NCBI GenBank assembly: GCA_024643985.1
Contig: JAHELW010000005.1
Location: forward strand, 1-48,572
Source of the DNA: Myxococcales bacterium
GTDB lineage: Bacteria > Myxococcota_A > Polyangia > Polyangiales > Houyiibacteriaceae
DNA length: 48,572 nucleotides
Direction of reading: 5' to 3'
Shown: piece by piece, positions 38,933 through 48,427 of the stretch
Position numbering within the stretch: position 1 is the stretch's first letter
Layout: each line of letters begins with the position of its first letter
The notes under the pieces: generated by a model
What the model was told of the DNA's origin: nothing
The model's database searches: none
Seen by the model: only the letters and a program-made list of their open reading frames with translations
Translations under genes and position numbers: made by a program

Positions 38933-39748
38933 GTGACCGACGGACGGCCCGCCAACGACCGCTTCGAGGCTCTGCTCGCAGAGACACGGCCGCCAACGGG
39001 CGGTGTCGCGCTCGAAGACATCGCTGCGGAGGTGGGACCGGTGTTGCCGCTGTTGAGAGAGCTGCCCGCGCACGAACGTGCGGGCGGAGACTTCGAATCG
39101 TTTGAGTTCCGCGAGTGCTTCACCGTGCTCACGTTGCTCGGCCGCCGTCTCGCCCTGCTAGACCTGACGGCCGCTTCGGTACTTCAGGTCACGGATCTCG
39201 CACTTCGTTCTATCGACCCGCCCGGTGCGTCGCCGGCCGAAGGCTTCCACCAGCGCGCGACCATGGCGACGGTCGAGGGGTTCGTGCTGGGACGCGAGGA
39301 GCGCGTTGCGCGGGATGCAGAAGCGCGTGCGCTAGCCCCGATTCGCCCTCTCCGGATCGACGAGTCGACCTTTGCGCTTCTCATCACCGGTGTCCACGAT
39401 CCGAGCGCTCTCAGCGAAGTCGTCGAGAGCCTCGGACGGTCGATGCTCGATGCGAACGCGAGCTTGGCCATCGTCGATTTGACGCAGCTCGGCGAGCCGA
39501 GCCGAGAGCGCGCAAGGGCGATCTTCTCGGCCGAGGAGGTGACCCGCATGCTCGGTGCGCGGTGCATCTTCAGCGGCGTCGACCCGCGATGGCGCAGGGC
39601 GGCGGCCGAGGGACGAATCCACCTCGACGAGCTTTACGTCGTCCCGACGTTTGCCGCGGCGCTCACGACCGCGCAGACGCTCGCCGCGGAATCACGCGCC
39701 AGCGGCAATCCGAAGTGGCGCGCGCTGCTCGACCGACTTCGCAGGTGA
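38933..39748 (+). CDS. STAS-domain protein (RsbR-like)
   Basis: The C-terminal half of this 271-residue protein (about 140-260) looks like a STAS domain: PLRIDESTFALLITGVHDPSAL, then ASLAIVDLTQLGEPS at the position of the usual anti-anti-sigma phospho-site, then LGARCIFSGVDP and ELYVVPTFAAALTTAQ. The N-terminal 130 residues are helical and unrecognised, as in RsbR-type stressosome or partner-switching proteins. The phospho-site motif DLTQ lacks the usual following Ser/Thr arrangement, so regulation may differ. The start is GTG. It converges on the anti-sigma gene (5-base gap). Confidence 0.7.
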   Translation: MTDGRPANDRFEALLAETRPPTGGVALEDIAAEVGPVLPLLRELPAHERAGGDFESFEFRECFTVLTLLGRRLALLDLTAASVLQVTDLALRSIDPPGASPAEGFHQRATMATVEGFVLGREERVARDAEARALAPIRPLRIDESTFALLITGVHDPSALSEVVESLGRSMLDANASLAIVDLTQLGEPSRERARAIFSAEEVTRMLGARCIFSGVDPRWRRAAAEGRIHLDELYVVPTFAAALTTAQTLAAESRASGNPKWRALLDRLRR

Positions 39749-39753
39749 GCGCC

Positions 39754-40671
39754 TCAGTCGGCCGGAAGCTCTCGAAGCGCACGCATCGCGCGCTCTTTCG
39801 TTTCTTCGTCGAGGGAGGCGCGCTCGAGCCAGAGCCGCGCTTTTCGGAGTTTGCCGGCCGTGCGATAGCACTCTCCGATCGCAAGCGCGTCTTCGGGCGG
39901 GACGCCGGAGGGATCGTCGTCGAGTCGCCGGCGTTCGACGCGTGCAAGCCGCCGAGCGCACTCACGAGACAGCTCGGACTGCTCCTTTTTCTTTTCGGCT
40001 TCGGGAAAGCTCTCCGCTTGGTCGGCGACGGCGACGTCGGCAGTGGAACCGGCAAGCGCTTCCGGCTCGGCGACCGCCGGGACCGCCGCGACCCTTGCGG
40101 AGGGTTCCGCGTCACGAGCTCCCTTCGAGCGGCGACGTAGGGCCTCCGGCCGGGACTCCCGCGGGGCCGACTTCGCGGCGACCTGCCGCGCGGGCTTCGG
40201 CGCGGCCGCCTCCTCGGCGCCGCCTCGGCCCGCCCACGCCACCTCCGCCGAGGACGGCGCCTCGGCTTCGTCCAACGGCGGCTCGACCTGCTCCATGCGG
40301 TCGTCCTGCTCGGGAGCCGCGAGCTCCGCGACGGGCTTCGCCTCTTCTCCACGCGGGATCGCCCAAACGCCGACGCCAACCGCGAGGAGCGCGACGGCCG
40401 CGACCGCCCACTCCGGGGATTGAAACCATCGACGCCTGACGCGTGTGACGCCCATCTCGCGTGCGCGCGCCGCGCGGAGAATCGCCGCGTCGACCTCGGC
40501 CGGAGGCTCGAGGCGCGGCAACTCCTCTGCAAGCGCAAGCGCGGCTTTCATCTCGTCGAAGAGAGCGCGGCAGTCGGGACACCGATCGAGGACCTCGCGC
40601 ACGCTCTCCGCGTCGTGCGCTTCACGTTCGATCAGCTCGAGCACCTGCTCTTTGCACTCGTCACACGTCAT
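39754..40671 (-). CDS. Zinc-finger anti-sigma factor, membrane-anchored
   Basis: The 305-residue protein starts with a zf-HC2-like module (CDECKEQVLELIEREAHD...CPDCRALF). A transmembrane helix (WAVAAVALLAVGVGVWAIP, about 88-106) follows, then an Ala/Pro/Glu-rich periplasmic linker of about 130 residues and a C-terminal helical segment (DALAIGECYRTAGKLRKARLWLERA) that resembles a single TPR. The start overlaps the end of the ECF sigma gene by 11 bases. It should hold that sigma at the membrane and release it on an envelope signal. The long periplasmic part is larger than in typical ZAS anti-sigmas. Confidence 0.85.
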   Translation of the reverse strand: MTCDECKEQVLELIEREAHDAESVREVLDRCPDCRALFDEMKAALALAEELPRLEPPAEVDAAILRAARAREMGVTRVRRRWFQSPEWAVAAVALLAVGVGVWAIPRGEEAKPVAELAAPEQDDRMEQVEPPLDEAEAPSSAEVAWAGRGGAEEAAAPKPARQVAAKSAPRESRPEALRRRSKGARDAEPSARVAAVPAVAEPEALAGSTADVAVADQAESFPEAEKKKEQSELSRECARRLARVERRRLDDDPSGVPPEDALAIGECYRTAGKLRKARLWLERASLDEETKERAMRALRELPAD

Positions 40672-41248
40672 CCGGCTCTTTCCATTCCCCGAGCGCGCGC
40701 TGAAGCCGCTCGAGCGCGTAGCGCATGCGGCTCTTGACCGTGTTGGCAGGGACGCCGACCACGTCGGAGATCTCCTGAAAGGCGAGCCCCTGAAGGTGAC
40801 GCAGGAGAAACACTTCGCGCTGCTCGTCGGGGAGGGCCTGCACCGCGGCCGCGATCCGGTCCTGCATCAGGCGTCCCGCCGCCAGCGCCTCGGTCGTCGG
40901 GCCGGGGTTCGCGACGCGCTCGCCGATCGTCCCACTCTGGCCCCGCGGCGGCTCGTCGAACGAGGCGTGGCCTCGGAACTTCATCTTGCGCTGGTGGTCG
41001 ATGCAGAGGTTCCGGGCAATTCTGTACAGCCACGTCGAGAACTTGGCGTCTCCTCGGAAATCGTCGCAGCGCTCGATCACCTTGAGCCAAACGTCTTGAT
41101 AGATCTCCTCCGCCCTGCCGCGATCGCGCACCCACCGCACCACGACGTTGAACAGCGGACCGCGGTACCGCTCGAGCAGGGCCTCGAAGGCCTTCGCATC
41201 GCCTTCGCGATACGCGGAAAGCAGCAATTCGTCCGACGGAACGGTCAA
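40661..41248 (-). CDS. ECF-family RNA polymerase sigma factor
   Basis: The 195-residue protein has sigma region 2 (FEALLERYRGPLFNVVVRWV, AEEIYQDVWLKVIERCDDF, FSTWLYRIARNLCIDHQRK) and region 4 (LPDEQREVFLLRHLQGLAFQEISDVVGVPANTVKSRMRYALERL), and lacks regions 1 and 3, as in RpoE-type ECF factors. The start is TTG, with a poorly spaced GGGGG just upstream. It is co-transcribed with its anti-sigma (overlapping genes) and divergent from the TPR operon across 251 bases, so it may control that operon. Confidence 0.92.
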   Translation of the reverse strand: MTVPSDELLLSAYREGDAKAFEALLERYRGPLFNVVVRWVRDRGRAEEIYQDVWLKVIERCDDFRGDAKFSTWLYRIARNLCIDHQRKMKFRGHASFDEPPRGQSGTIGERVANPGPTTEALAAGRLMQDRIAAAVQALPDEQREVFLLRHLQGLAFQEISDVVGVPANTVKSRMRYALERLQRALGEWKEPDDV

Positions 41249-41407
41249 GACCCCCTACCTTCGTCGCTATGGTGATGCGTCGGATCGGCACACATCGATC
41301 GACGTCCGAGACCCGTGGAGGATCTACCCGATCGCCCCCACGCAAGTGAAGGACAATTCAGCGCTTCTTCTCCCGCGCACGGTGCGTCTCGCGCGGGGGG
41401 GCGCAGA

Positions 41408-41437
41408 TTGACCCGTCGGCTGGCGCTGCGGTATAAG
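41408..41437 (+). promoter_or_regulatory. Sigma-70-type promoter for the TPR operon
   Basis: TTGACC and TATAAG are separated by 18 bases, a good match to the housekeeping consensus TTGACA-N17-TATAAT. It would start transcription near 41444, about 55 bases before the first operon gene, which has AGAGGGG 7 bases upstream of ATG at 41500. The rest of the 41249-41499 spacer holds nothing else I can name. Confidence 0.55.
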
Positions 41438-41499
41438 CGCGGGGACCGCCCGGGGGGGCAATTTCGCTTCAGATGGTGGTCACTTAGAGGGGAATCGCG

Positions 41500-42207
41500 A
41501 TGCGCAGGACAGTTGCGCTCTCAGTCGTGGCGGCGTGCATGTTGGCGGGGGGCGTCGTGGCGCTTCACGCAGAGGCTCAGGAGCCGCCGGAAACGCCAAT
41601 CGAAGCTCCTCCGGCGACCCCGGAGGCCGCGCCTGCCGAGCCGGACGAACCGCTCGATGCGGGCACGTATGCCGTTCGGCTTCGCGATCTGGAGCAGCGG
41701 ATCAACGAGCTCAAAGAACAGATTTTCCGCTCGAAGGCGCGGCTCTCCCTGCTGGCCGAAACGGTCCTCGAAGGCGTCGTCGGCGGCGGGCAGGCGGTCA
41801 TCGTGCACGAAAACCGCATGTCGGCATCGTACAAGCTCGTCCGGGTCGTCTACGCGCTCGACGGCGCTCCCATCTTCACCAAGGCGGACGAAGAGGGATC
41901 GCTCGGCGATCAGAAAGAGTTCGAGGTCTACAACGGGAGCATCGTTCCCGGGGAGCACACCCTGACGGTGAGCCTCGAGTATCGCGGCCACGGCTACGGT
42001 GTGTTTGCCTACCTCAAAGGGTATCGATTCAAGGTGCGCTCGACGTACACGTTCGCGGTGCCCGAAGGCCGCGTCGCGACCCTGCACGTCGTGGGCTACG
42101 AAAAGGGTGGGCCGACGACGCCTCTCGAGGACCGCCCCGCGGTTCGATACATCGAACGCGTCGAGCGACAGACTCGGCCCGATGCCAGCGGTGAGGGCGA
42201 CCGGTAA
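41500..42207 (+). CDS. Secreted coiled-coil/beta-domain protein
   Basis: The 235-residue protein has a signal peptide (ALSVVAACMLAGGVVALHAEAQ), a Pro/Ala/Glu-rich segment (25-50), a short coiled coil (RLRDLEQRINELKEQIFRSKARL) and a beta-rich C-terminal domain (VIVHENRMSASYKLVRVVYALDG ... LTVSLEYRGHG). I recognise no family with confidence. It is the first gene of the right-end operon; its TAA overlaps the ATG of the next gene (TAATG). It is probably a periplasmic partner of the two TPR proteins. Confidence 0.78.
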   Translation: MRRTVALSVVAACMLAGGVVALHAEAQEPPETPIEAPPATPEAAPAEPDEPLDAGTYAVRLRDLEQRINELKEQIFRSKARLSLLAETVLEGVVGGGQAVIVHENRMSASYKLVRVVYALDGAPIFTKADEEGSLGDQKEFEVYNGSIVPGEHTLTVSLEYRGHGYGVFAYLKGYRFKVRSTYTFAVPEGRVATLHVVGYEKGGPTTPLEDRPAVRYIERVERQTRPDASGEGDR

Positions 42208-44597
42208 TGCATCCGCGTGGGGCGACAGCATCGCCGCCCACACCAAACGTTGGCAGGGGGCGGGCGTTTGAAGCCTGGCTGGGCGCAATCCTGGTCTTGG
42301 GCACGCTGTGCGTCGCCTTGCCGCACGCCGGCGCGCAGGACCTGAGCCGCGCGAACCGCGAGCTCGCAGATCTCGAGGCCGATGCGGAACGCCTGATGGC
42401 GCAGGAGGTGCAGCTGCGCGGCTTGAAGACCGAGACTTTCGTCGAGGAACGACTCACGGATGGCGAGCTCTACCTTCGGCTGGGGGACCATCTCCGCGCC
42501 GCGATTCTCTTTACCGACATCGTCGACCACTACCCGACGCACCGGGCCTATCCCGAGGCGCTGTTTCTGCTCGGGGAGTCGCTGTTTCTGGCAGGCGACT
42601 ACCTCGGCGCCCGCAAGCGGTACGCGACCGTCATCGAGAGAAGCGCGGACCCGGCGTTCTCGCAGTACCTTCAGCGGTCGCTGAGCCGTTTGATCGAAAT
42701 CGGGATCTACACGCGCGATTTTCGGGACGTCGATGCGTACTTCGCGCGGCTCGAAACGCTCCCTCCCTCGTCTCTCTCGGTCACGACGTCGTATTTCAGA
42801 GCGAAGTACCTCTATCACCGAGCGGTTCCAGTCGACGACGTGTTGAATGCGCCCTCGAACGCCGCCATCCGGGGGCTCGACCAGGCGCGCCTCGAACAGG
42901 CCCGCAAGGGGTTCGTCGCAATTCCGAGCGGCACCGAGTTCTCACTTCGCGCTCAATACTTCGTCGGTACGATCTACACCCTTCGCGGCGAGCTGCTCGA
43001 TGCGATTGCGGCTTTCTACAGTGTGCTCGGTCAAGAGCCGGTCAGCGAGGAAGAGAGGCAGGTCGTCGAGCTGACGTACTTGGCGCTCGGGCGGCTGTAC
43101 TATGAAACCGAACAGCTGGAACAAGCGGTCGAGGCGTACCGGTCGGTCGAGCAAACGTCGCCGCACTTCGACCGCGCGCTCTACGAATTGGCCTGGACCT
43201 ACATTCGCATGGGTGACGCGGTCCAAGCCGAGCGCGCGCTCGAGCTTCTGTCGGTCGCAGCGCCGGACAGCCCGCTGAACGCCGACGGCAAGATTCTACG
43301 CGGCGACCTCCTGGCGCGCGTGGGGCGCTATGACGAGGCGGAGGTGGTGTTCGAGGAGGTTCGGACGACCTTTGGCCCGATCCGCGACGACCTGGAAAAG
43401 CAGCGGACGGAGCACGCGGATCTTCACGCCTATTTTCGGGAGGTTGTTCGCCAAAACCTCGATCACTTCGAGCTCGACGACTTCCTGCCAGAGGCGGCAC
43501 AGCAGTGGATCGAGCTCGAGGGCGACCACGAGCGGGCGCTCGCCGTCCTCGCCGATCTGAGCGAGGCCGAGCAGCTCGTCGAGGAGACCGATGAGCTCGC
43601 GCAGCGCATCACCGCCGTGCTGAGCGCGCCCAACCGCGTGAGCGTGTTTTCGGACCTTCGGCGCCAGCGGGAGCGGCTCACCGGTCTGAGGAACCGCGCT
43701 GCGCGAGTGCGAGGCGCACTGATCGACAGCGAAGCGCGACAGCTCGGGGATCGGGCGGGCGAAGTCGCGCGGGTTCGCACGCAGCGGCGCGACCACCAGA
43801 CGGCAGTTGCCGAGATGCCGGTCGATACCGAAGACTTCATCGAGCGAGACTTGGAGATGCTCGAGCAGTGGCGTGCGGCCGAACGCGACCTCCAGGCCCT
43901 GCGCATCGAAATGCTCGGCCTCGAAGCGCGAATCGTGGCCTCGCACAGTGCGCTGCCCGCGGTCGACCCGAGCAAGGCCGATCGGGCGGCCCTCCGCGCG
44001 CAGCTCGCCGAGCACGAAGGAGAGGTGGAGCGCTACGACGACGAGCTCACCCGAATTCGCCGGCAGCTCGAGGTCGGCCGGCTCCATGTCGGCGTGGGGG
44101 ACGAGCGCTACCAGGCCGACGACGAGGAGCGCGCTCGTTTCATCCGGTCGGTGAGCCGCGAACGGCAGCTCGCCGGCTCCGGCGGCTCCGAGTTCGACGC
44201 CGGCTTTCGGCGCGTCGCCGCGGTCGAGCAGCAGCTCGATCGGCGCGAGGCCGAAGTCGCGGAGGTCGTGCGACGCCGCGTCTCCGAAATGCTGGCCGTC
44301 GTCGATGAAGAAACGGCGAACCTAGCGCGCTATCGCACCGCGCTCCGCTCGCTCGAAGGAGAGACCGTGGACGTGGTCGGTGCGATCACCTATCTCAGCT
44401 TCAATCGAATCCACAGCCGATTCTACGACCTGGTCCTGCGCGCCGACGTCGGAAAGATCGACGTCGCGTGGGCGCGCCGCGAGGAGCACCGCCTGAAGAT
44501 CGACGCCTTGACCCGCGAGCGCGCTCGCGAGCTTCAAGCGCTCGATGACGAATTCCGCGATGTGATGGACGAGAACGTCGGCGGGGGCGCACGATGA
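42207..44597 (+). CDS. Large secreted TPR and coiled-coil protein
   Basis: The 796-residue protein has an extended N-terminus with a signal-like segment (WLGAILVLGTLCVALPHAGAQ, about 24-44). TPR-like helical repeats follow between about 80 and 400 (DGELYLRLGDHLRAAILFTDIVDHYP, ALFLLGESLFLAGDYLGARKRY, LALGRLYYETEQLEQAVEAYRSV). The rest, about 410-796, is a long Glu/Arg-rich coiled coil. This layout suits a periplasmic scaffold. Both its start (TAATG) and its stop (ATGA) overlap neighbouring genes, so it is coupled on both sides. Confidence 0.82.
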   Translation: MHPRGATASPPTPNVGRGRAFEAWLGAILVLGTLCVALPHAGAQDLSRANRELADLEADAERLMAQEVQLRGLKTETFVEERLTDGELYLRLGDHLRAAILFTDIVDHYPTHRAYPEALFLLGESLFLAGDYLGARKRYATVIERSADPAFSQYLQRSLSRLIEIGIYTRDFRDVDAYFARLETLPPSSLSVTTSYFRAKYLYHRAVPVDDVLNAPSNAAIRGLDQARLEQARKGFVAIPSGTEFSLRAQYFVGTIYTLRGELLDAIAAFYSVLGQEPVSEEERQVVELTYLALGRLYYETEQLEQAVEAYRSVEQTSPHFDRALYELAWTYIRMGDAVQAERALELLSVAAPDSPLNADGKILRGDLLARVGRYDEAEVVFEEVRTTFGPIRDDLEKQRTEHADLHAYFREVVRQNLDHFELDDFLPEAAQQWIELEGDHERALAVLADLSEAEQLVEETDELAQRITAVLSAPNRVSVFSDLRRQRERLTGLRNRAARVRGALIDSEARQLGDRAGEVARVRTQRRDHQTAVAEMPVDTEDFIERDLEMLEQWRAAERDLQALRIEMLGLEARIVASHSALPAVDPSKADRAALRAQLAEHEGEVERYDDELTRIRRQLEVGRLHVGVGDERYQADDEERARFIRSVSRERQLAGSGGSEFDAGFRRVAAVEQQLDRREAEVAEVVRRRVSEMLAVVDEETANLARYRTALRSLEGETVDVVGAITYLSFNRIHSRFYDLVLRADVGKIDVAWARREEHRLKIDALTRERARELQALDDEFRDVMDENVGGGAR

Positions 44598-47500
44598 GCG
44601 CTAAGCGTTCGGCCGGCCTCGCCGCCTTGTCGGTTATTGCGGGGCTCATGGTCACTCCGGCCCTCGCGCAGGAGAGCGAGCCCGATGCCGAGGCCGTTCC
44701 CTGGGATGGCGCCACCGACGTGACGCTTCCCCCGTTCTTGCAGGACACGGGCAAGCGCGTCGTCGACGAACGTCCGCCGCCGACCGAATCCCAGCAGGAA
44801 GCGCTTCGCCAGCTCGAGCGCGAGGTCGAGCGCTTCAGCGAGAGCGGCGAAACGTTTCGCTCGACGGTGACTTCCCTCGTCCGGCGCGAATACCTCCAGC
44901 AGCGGCGCGACCGGGACCGATGGTACGGCGAGCAGCTCGAAGCGGAGGAGCAGGCCTTCAAGGAGGCACGCGAGGAGTCGATTCGCGTGTTCGAGGAGTT
45001 CGTTCGCCGCTATCCGAACCATCCGAAGTACACGCCCGACGCGATGTTTCGGCTCGGCGAGCTCTACTTCGAGCGTAGCAGCATGGACTTTCAGCAGCTC
45101 TACGACGACGCCCAGGCGGCGAGGGAGGCGGGCGACTTGACGGCGGAAGACAACCTGCCGACGTCTCCTGACTTCACGCCGACGATCGAGCTCTACAAAA
45201 CGCTTGCGACGCGCTTCCCGAGCTACGAGCGGTCGGACGGTGTCTACTACCTCATTGGATACACGCTGAACGAAATGGGCCGCCCCGAAGAGGCCGTCGC
45301 TGCCTGGCTCGCGCTCGTATGCGCGAACAAGTACCGCTACGACCCGGCGTGGAAGCCCGCGCCGCCCGACGGAACGCTTGCCGCGCAGGCGAGGTATCCA
45401 GCGCTGACGCTCGATGGCCGCCCACTCGGCGCGGCTCCTGGAGGCGTGTTTGCCAACCCCTATGCCACCTGTGACTCGATTTCTCCCGAGGCCCGATTCG
45501 TCAGCGAGACCTGGTTCCGAATCGGCGAGTACCACTTCGATGATTTCGGCGGTCAGAACGCGCTCGACCTCTCGATCGCAGCATACAATCGCATTCTCGA
45601 AAACCAGAACGACCGCAACTACAACCTGGCGCTCTACAAGGTCGCGTGGGCGTACTATCGGGCAAGTCGATACCCCGAGGCGATTCGAAACTTCGGCAAG
45701 CTCGTTCAGTGGTCCGACGATACCCAGCGGGAGACGGGCCGCGCTGGCTCGGAGCTCCGCCCCGAGGCAATCGAGTATCTAGGCATCGCGTTCGCGTACG
45801 ACGACTGGAACGAAAACCAAATCCCCGACACCGCGGAAGGCAAGGCTTCGGGAATCCGGCGAATCCAAGACCCGAAGCTCTTGCCGCAGGAGCGGCCCTG
45901 GACCCCGGAGGTCTACTTCCAGCTCGGTCAGGTCTACTTCGACGAGGCCAAGTACCCCGAGGCAATCGCTGCGTGGCGCCTCTCGATCGACAAATGGCCG
46001 CAGCACCACCGCGCGCCCGAAATCCTCAACCAGATCGCGGTCGCTCACCAGATGCACAACGAGTTCGAGCAAGCGATTGCCGCGCGCTCCGGTCTCACGG
46101 AGTACGTGCAGGGAAGCGACTGGTGGAATGCGAACATGGACCGGCCGGAGGAGCAGCAGAACGCGGAGCAGCTCGCGGAAAATGCGCTCATCGTCACGGC
46201 GATCTATCATCACCAGCGCGCCCAGCAGATGCGACAGCAGTGCGTGCAAGAGCGCAACGTGCGGCTCTGCCGGGACGCTCAGGGAGAATATGCGCTCGCC
46301 GCGACCGCCTACCGCGGCTACCTCGAGCGGTACCCCAACAATCCCCAGGGCTACGAGCTTCACTACAACCTCGCAGACGCGCTGTACTGGTCGAAGAGCT
46401 ACGAGCAGGCTGCCACGGAGTACGCCGAGGTTCGCGATTCCAACGTGGACGATACGTACCTCGCGGAAGCAGCACGCCGCGTCGTGGAATCACTGAAGCG
46501 AATCGCGGACCGCGACGTCGAGGAGGGGCGTTTGGTGGTGCGCGAGGAGCCTCCAGCAGCCGCGGGCGCCCCGCCGGCTGTCCGACCGGTAGCCATGCCG
46601 GAAACCGTGCAGCGGCTCGCCCGGGCACGCGAGATCTACCTGACTCGCGTGAGCCCGGCTCGCGACACCGAAGGCGTTCGCGCTGCCTACGACTACAACA
46701 ACGCTCTGTTGCTCTACTCGTACGGCTACTGGCCTCAAGCAGAGGCGCGCTTCACGCGCATCTACGAAGAGCGGTGCTCCGGAGCGGAAGCCGACTCGAC
46801 GGGCCAGATCGCCTGGGAGAACCTCCGCGCGATGGCGATGGCGACCGAGAACACCGAAGAGATTCGGCGGCTCGCGACCGACATCCAAGAGCGCGGGTGC
46901 ACGTTCTCCGCGCGCGCAGAGCGAATCGACTGCAGCCGGGCGGCCAACCGCGACAAGCCGATCTGCCGCGCGGGAGCCGACCTCAACGCGCTCGTCTATC
47001 AGGACGCCCTGGACGTCTACAAACGCGCAGGCCAGGCAACGGGCGCCGAGCGCACGGCTCTCTACGAGCAGTCCGCCACGATGCTGCTCGCCGCGGTCAA
47101 CAAGAATCCCAACGACCGCCAGGCGCCCATCGCGCTCGAGTACGCCGCGCTCGCGCTCGAGGCGACGAACCGCTTCGATTCCGCCGCCCAGCTCTACCAA
47201 CGCGTCATCGACGAGGTCGGTCCCCGAAAGGCCGAAGATGCCGAGGAGCAGGCGAGCCTCGACGCCATCCTGGCAAATGCGCATTTCAAGCTGGCGTATA
47301 CCGCAAGCCGAAACTTCGACTTCGACCGAGCCGTCGAGAACTACCGCGTCCTGGCCGACTCCCCTCGTTTCGCGAAATCGGCCGACCCGCAGGTGCAGAC
47401 CAAGCGCGCCGACGGCCTGGTCAACTCCGCCATCTTGTTGGAGCAGCTCCAACGCTACGCCGAGGCGACGCGATACTACCGGCGGGTGTACAGCACGGTC

Positions 47501-48427
47501 GACGACCCGGCCACGAAGCGAAACGCCCTCTATCGGATCGCCGAGATGGCCTACAAGCAGCGGCGGTACACGCAGGCCATCAGCGGCATGCGGGAGTTCA
47601 TCAGCGCATACGGGAAAGACGGCGAAGCGGGCGAGCTCGTCGTGCAGGCGTACTGGCGGATCGCACAGTCATGGAAAGCACGCGGTCGAATCAAGGACTA
47701 CCGAGCCGCGCTCGGAGACGTGAGTCGAGCCTTCGAGCAGACCGGTCAGCCGGCAGGCTCGATCGCGGCCGGTTACGCCGCGGAAGCACGCTTCATTCTG
47801 GCCGACGATGAAATCAAAGGCTTCGAGAAGTTCCAGATCAAGCCCGGAAAGCCAAAGACCGTCCAAGCGTACATCAACACGATCACGAAGCAGATCGAGG
47901 GCGGAGCCGCGCGCGCTCAAACGATCGCCGGGGGCTACGAGCGTGTGTTTCCATACCGACGGCCGCGCTGGACCATCGCCGCCTACGTCCGTCAGGGAAG
48001 GGCGTACGAGATCCTCGCTCGGTCGATTCTCAATACGCCGATCGTGCTTCCAAGCGACCTCCGGCGCGCGTTCCGTCAGGCTGACGAATACGAACGTGAG
48101 GAGTACCAGCTCGACTTCGAAGACAAAGTCCGCCAGGTGCTCGACGATCAGGTGAGGCCAATCGAGTGTTTTGCGGTCGCCCGATATGCACTCGCGGCGC
48201 GAGCCGGCCGCGCAGGCAGCTTCGACACCGAACACACCCGCATCGCGATCGACCGACTCCAAGCCTACGGGGACGAGCGCATCGGCGAATGCATCGCGGA
48301 GGCGCAGGCCCGGGACGCAACCTTCCAGGGCTATGCGCCTGGGGAGTTCGCGCGGTCGCCGCGCGGCAAACCGCTCGAGATTCGACCTGGAATTGCACCG
48401 CCTGCTATCACCGGGGAGGGGCCGTGA
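44594..48427 (+). CDS. Very large secreted TPR protein
   Basis: The 1277-residue protein has a clear signal peptide (GLAALSVIAGLMVTPALAQ) and many TPR-like repeats, such as YTPDAMFRLGELYFERSS, GVYYLIGYTLNEMGRPEEAVAAW, EVYFQLGQVYFDEAKYPEAIAAW and ALEYAALALEATNRFDSAAQLY. Scattered cysteines (CVQERNVRLC, CTFSARAERIDC) suggest disulfides. It is similar in size and style to the AgmU/GltD TPR protein of the Myxococcus gliding machinery, which is also followed by a lipoprotein gene; that link is from memory and unproven. It overlaps the upstream gene (ATGA) and the following lipoprotein gene (GTGA). Confidence 0.85.
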   Translation: MSAKRSAGLAALSVIAGLMVTPALAQESEPDAEAVPWDGATDVTLPPFLQDTGKRVVDERPPPTESQQEALRQLEREVERFSESGETFRSTVTSLVRREYLQQRRDRDRWYGEQLEAEEQAFKEAREESIRVFEEFVRRYPNHPKYTPDAMFRLGELYFERSSMDFQQLYDDAQAAREAGDLTAEDNLPTSPDFTPTIELYKTLATRFPSYERSDGVYYLIGYTLNEMGRPEEAVAAWLALVCANKYRYDPAWKPAPPDGTLAAQARYPALTLDGRPLGAAPGGVFANPYATCDSISPEARFVSETWFRIGEYHFDDFGGQNALDLSIAAYNRILENQNDRNYNLALYKVAWAYYRASRYPEAIRNFGKLVQWSDDTQRETGRAGSELRPEAIEYLGIAFAYDDWNENQIPDTAEGKASGIRRIQDPKLLPQERPWTPEVYFQLGQVYFDEAKYPEAIAAWRLSIDKWPQHHRAPEILNQIAVAHQMHNEFEQAIAARSGLTEYVQGSDWWNANMDRPEEQQNAEQLAENALIVTAIYHHQRAQQMRQQCVQERNVRLCRDAQGEYALAATAYRGYLERYPNNPQGYELHYNLADALYWSKSYEQAATEYAEVRDSNVDDTYLAEAARRVVESLKRIADRDVEEGRLVVREEPPAAAGAPPAVRPVAMPETVQRLARAREIYLTRVSPARDTEGVRAAYDYNNALLLYSYGYWPQAEARFTRIYEERCSGAEADSTGQIAWENLRAMAMATENTEEIRRLATDIQERGCTFSARAERIDCSRAANRDKPICRAGADLNALVYQDALDVYKRAGQATGAERTALYEQSATMLLAAVNKNPNDRQAPIALEYAALALEATNRFDSAAQLYQRVIDEVGPRKAEDAEEQASLDAILANAHFKLAYTASRNFDFDRAVENYRVLADSPRFAKSADPQVQTKRADGLVNSAILLEQLQRYAEATRYYRRVYSTVDDPATKRNALYRIAEMAYKQRRYTQAISGMREFISAYGKDGEAGELVVQAYWRIAQSWKARGRIKDYRAALGDVSRAFEQTGQPAGSIAAGYAAEARFILADDEIKGFEKFQIKPGKPKTVQAYINTITKQIEGGAARAQTIAGGYERVFPYRRPRWTIAAYVRQGRAYEILARSILNTPIVLPSDLRRAFRQADEYEREEYQLDFEDKVRQVLDDQVRPIECFAVARYALAARAGRAGSFDTEHTRIAIDRLQAYGDERIGECIAEAQARDATFQGYAPGEFARSPRGKPLEIRPGIAPPAITGEGP

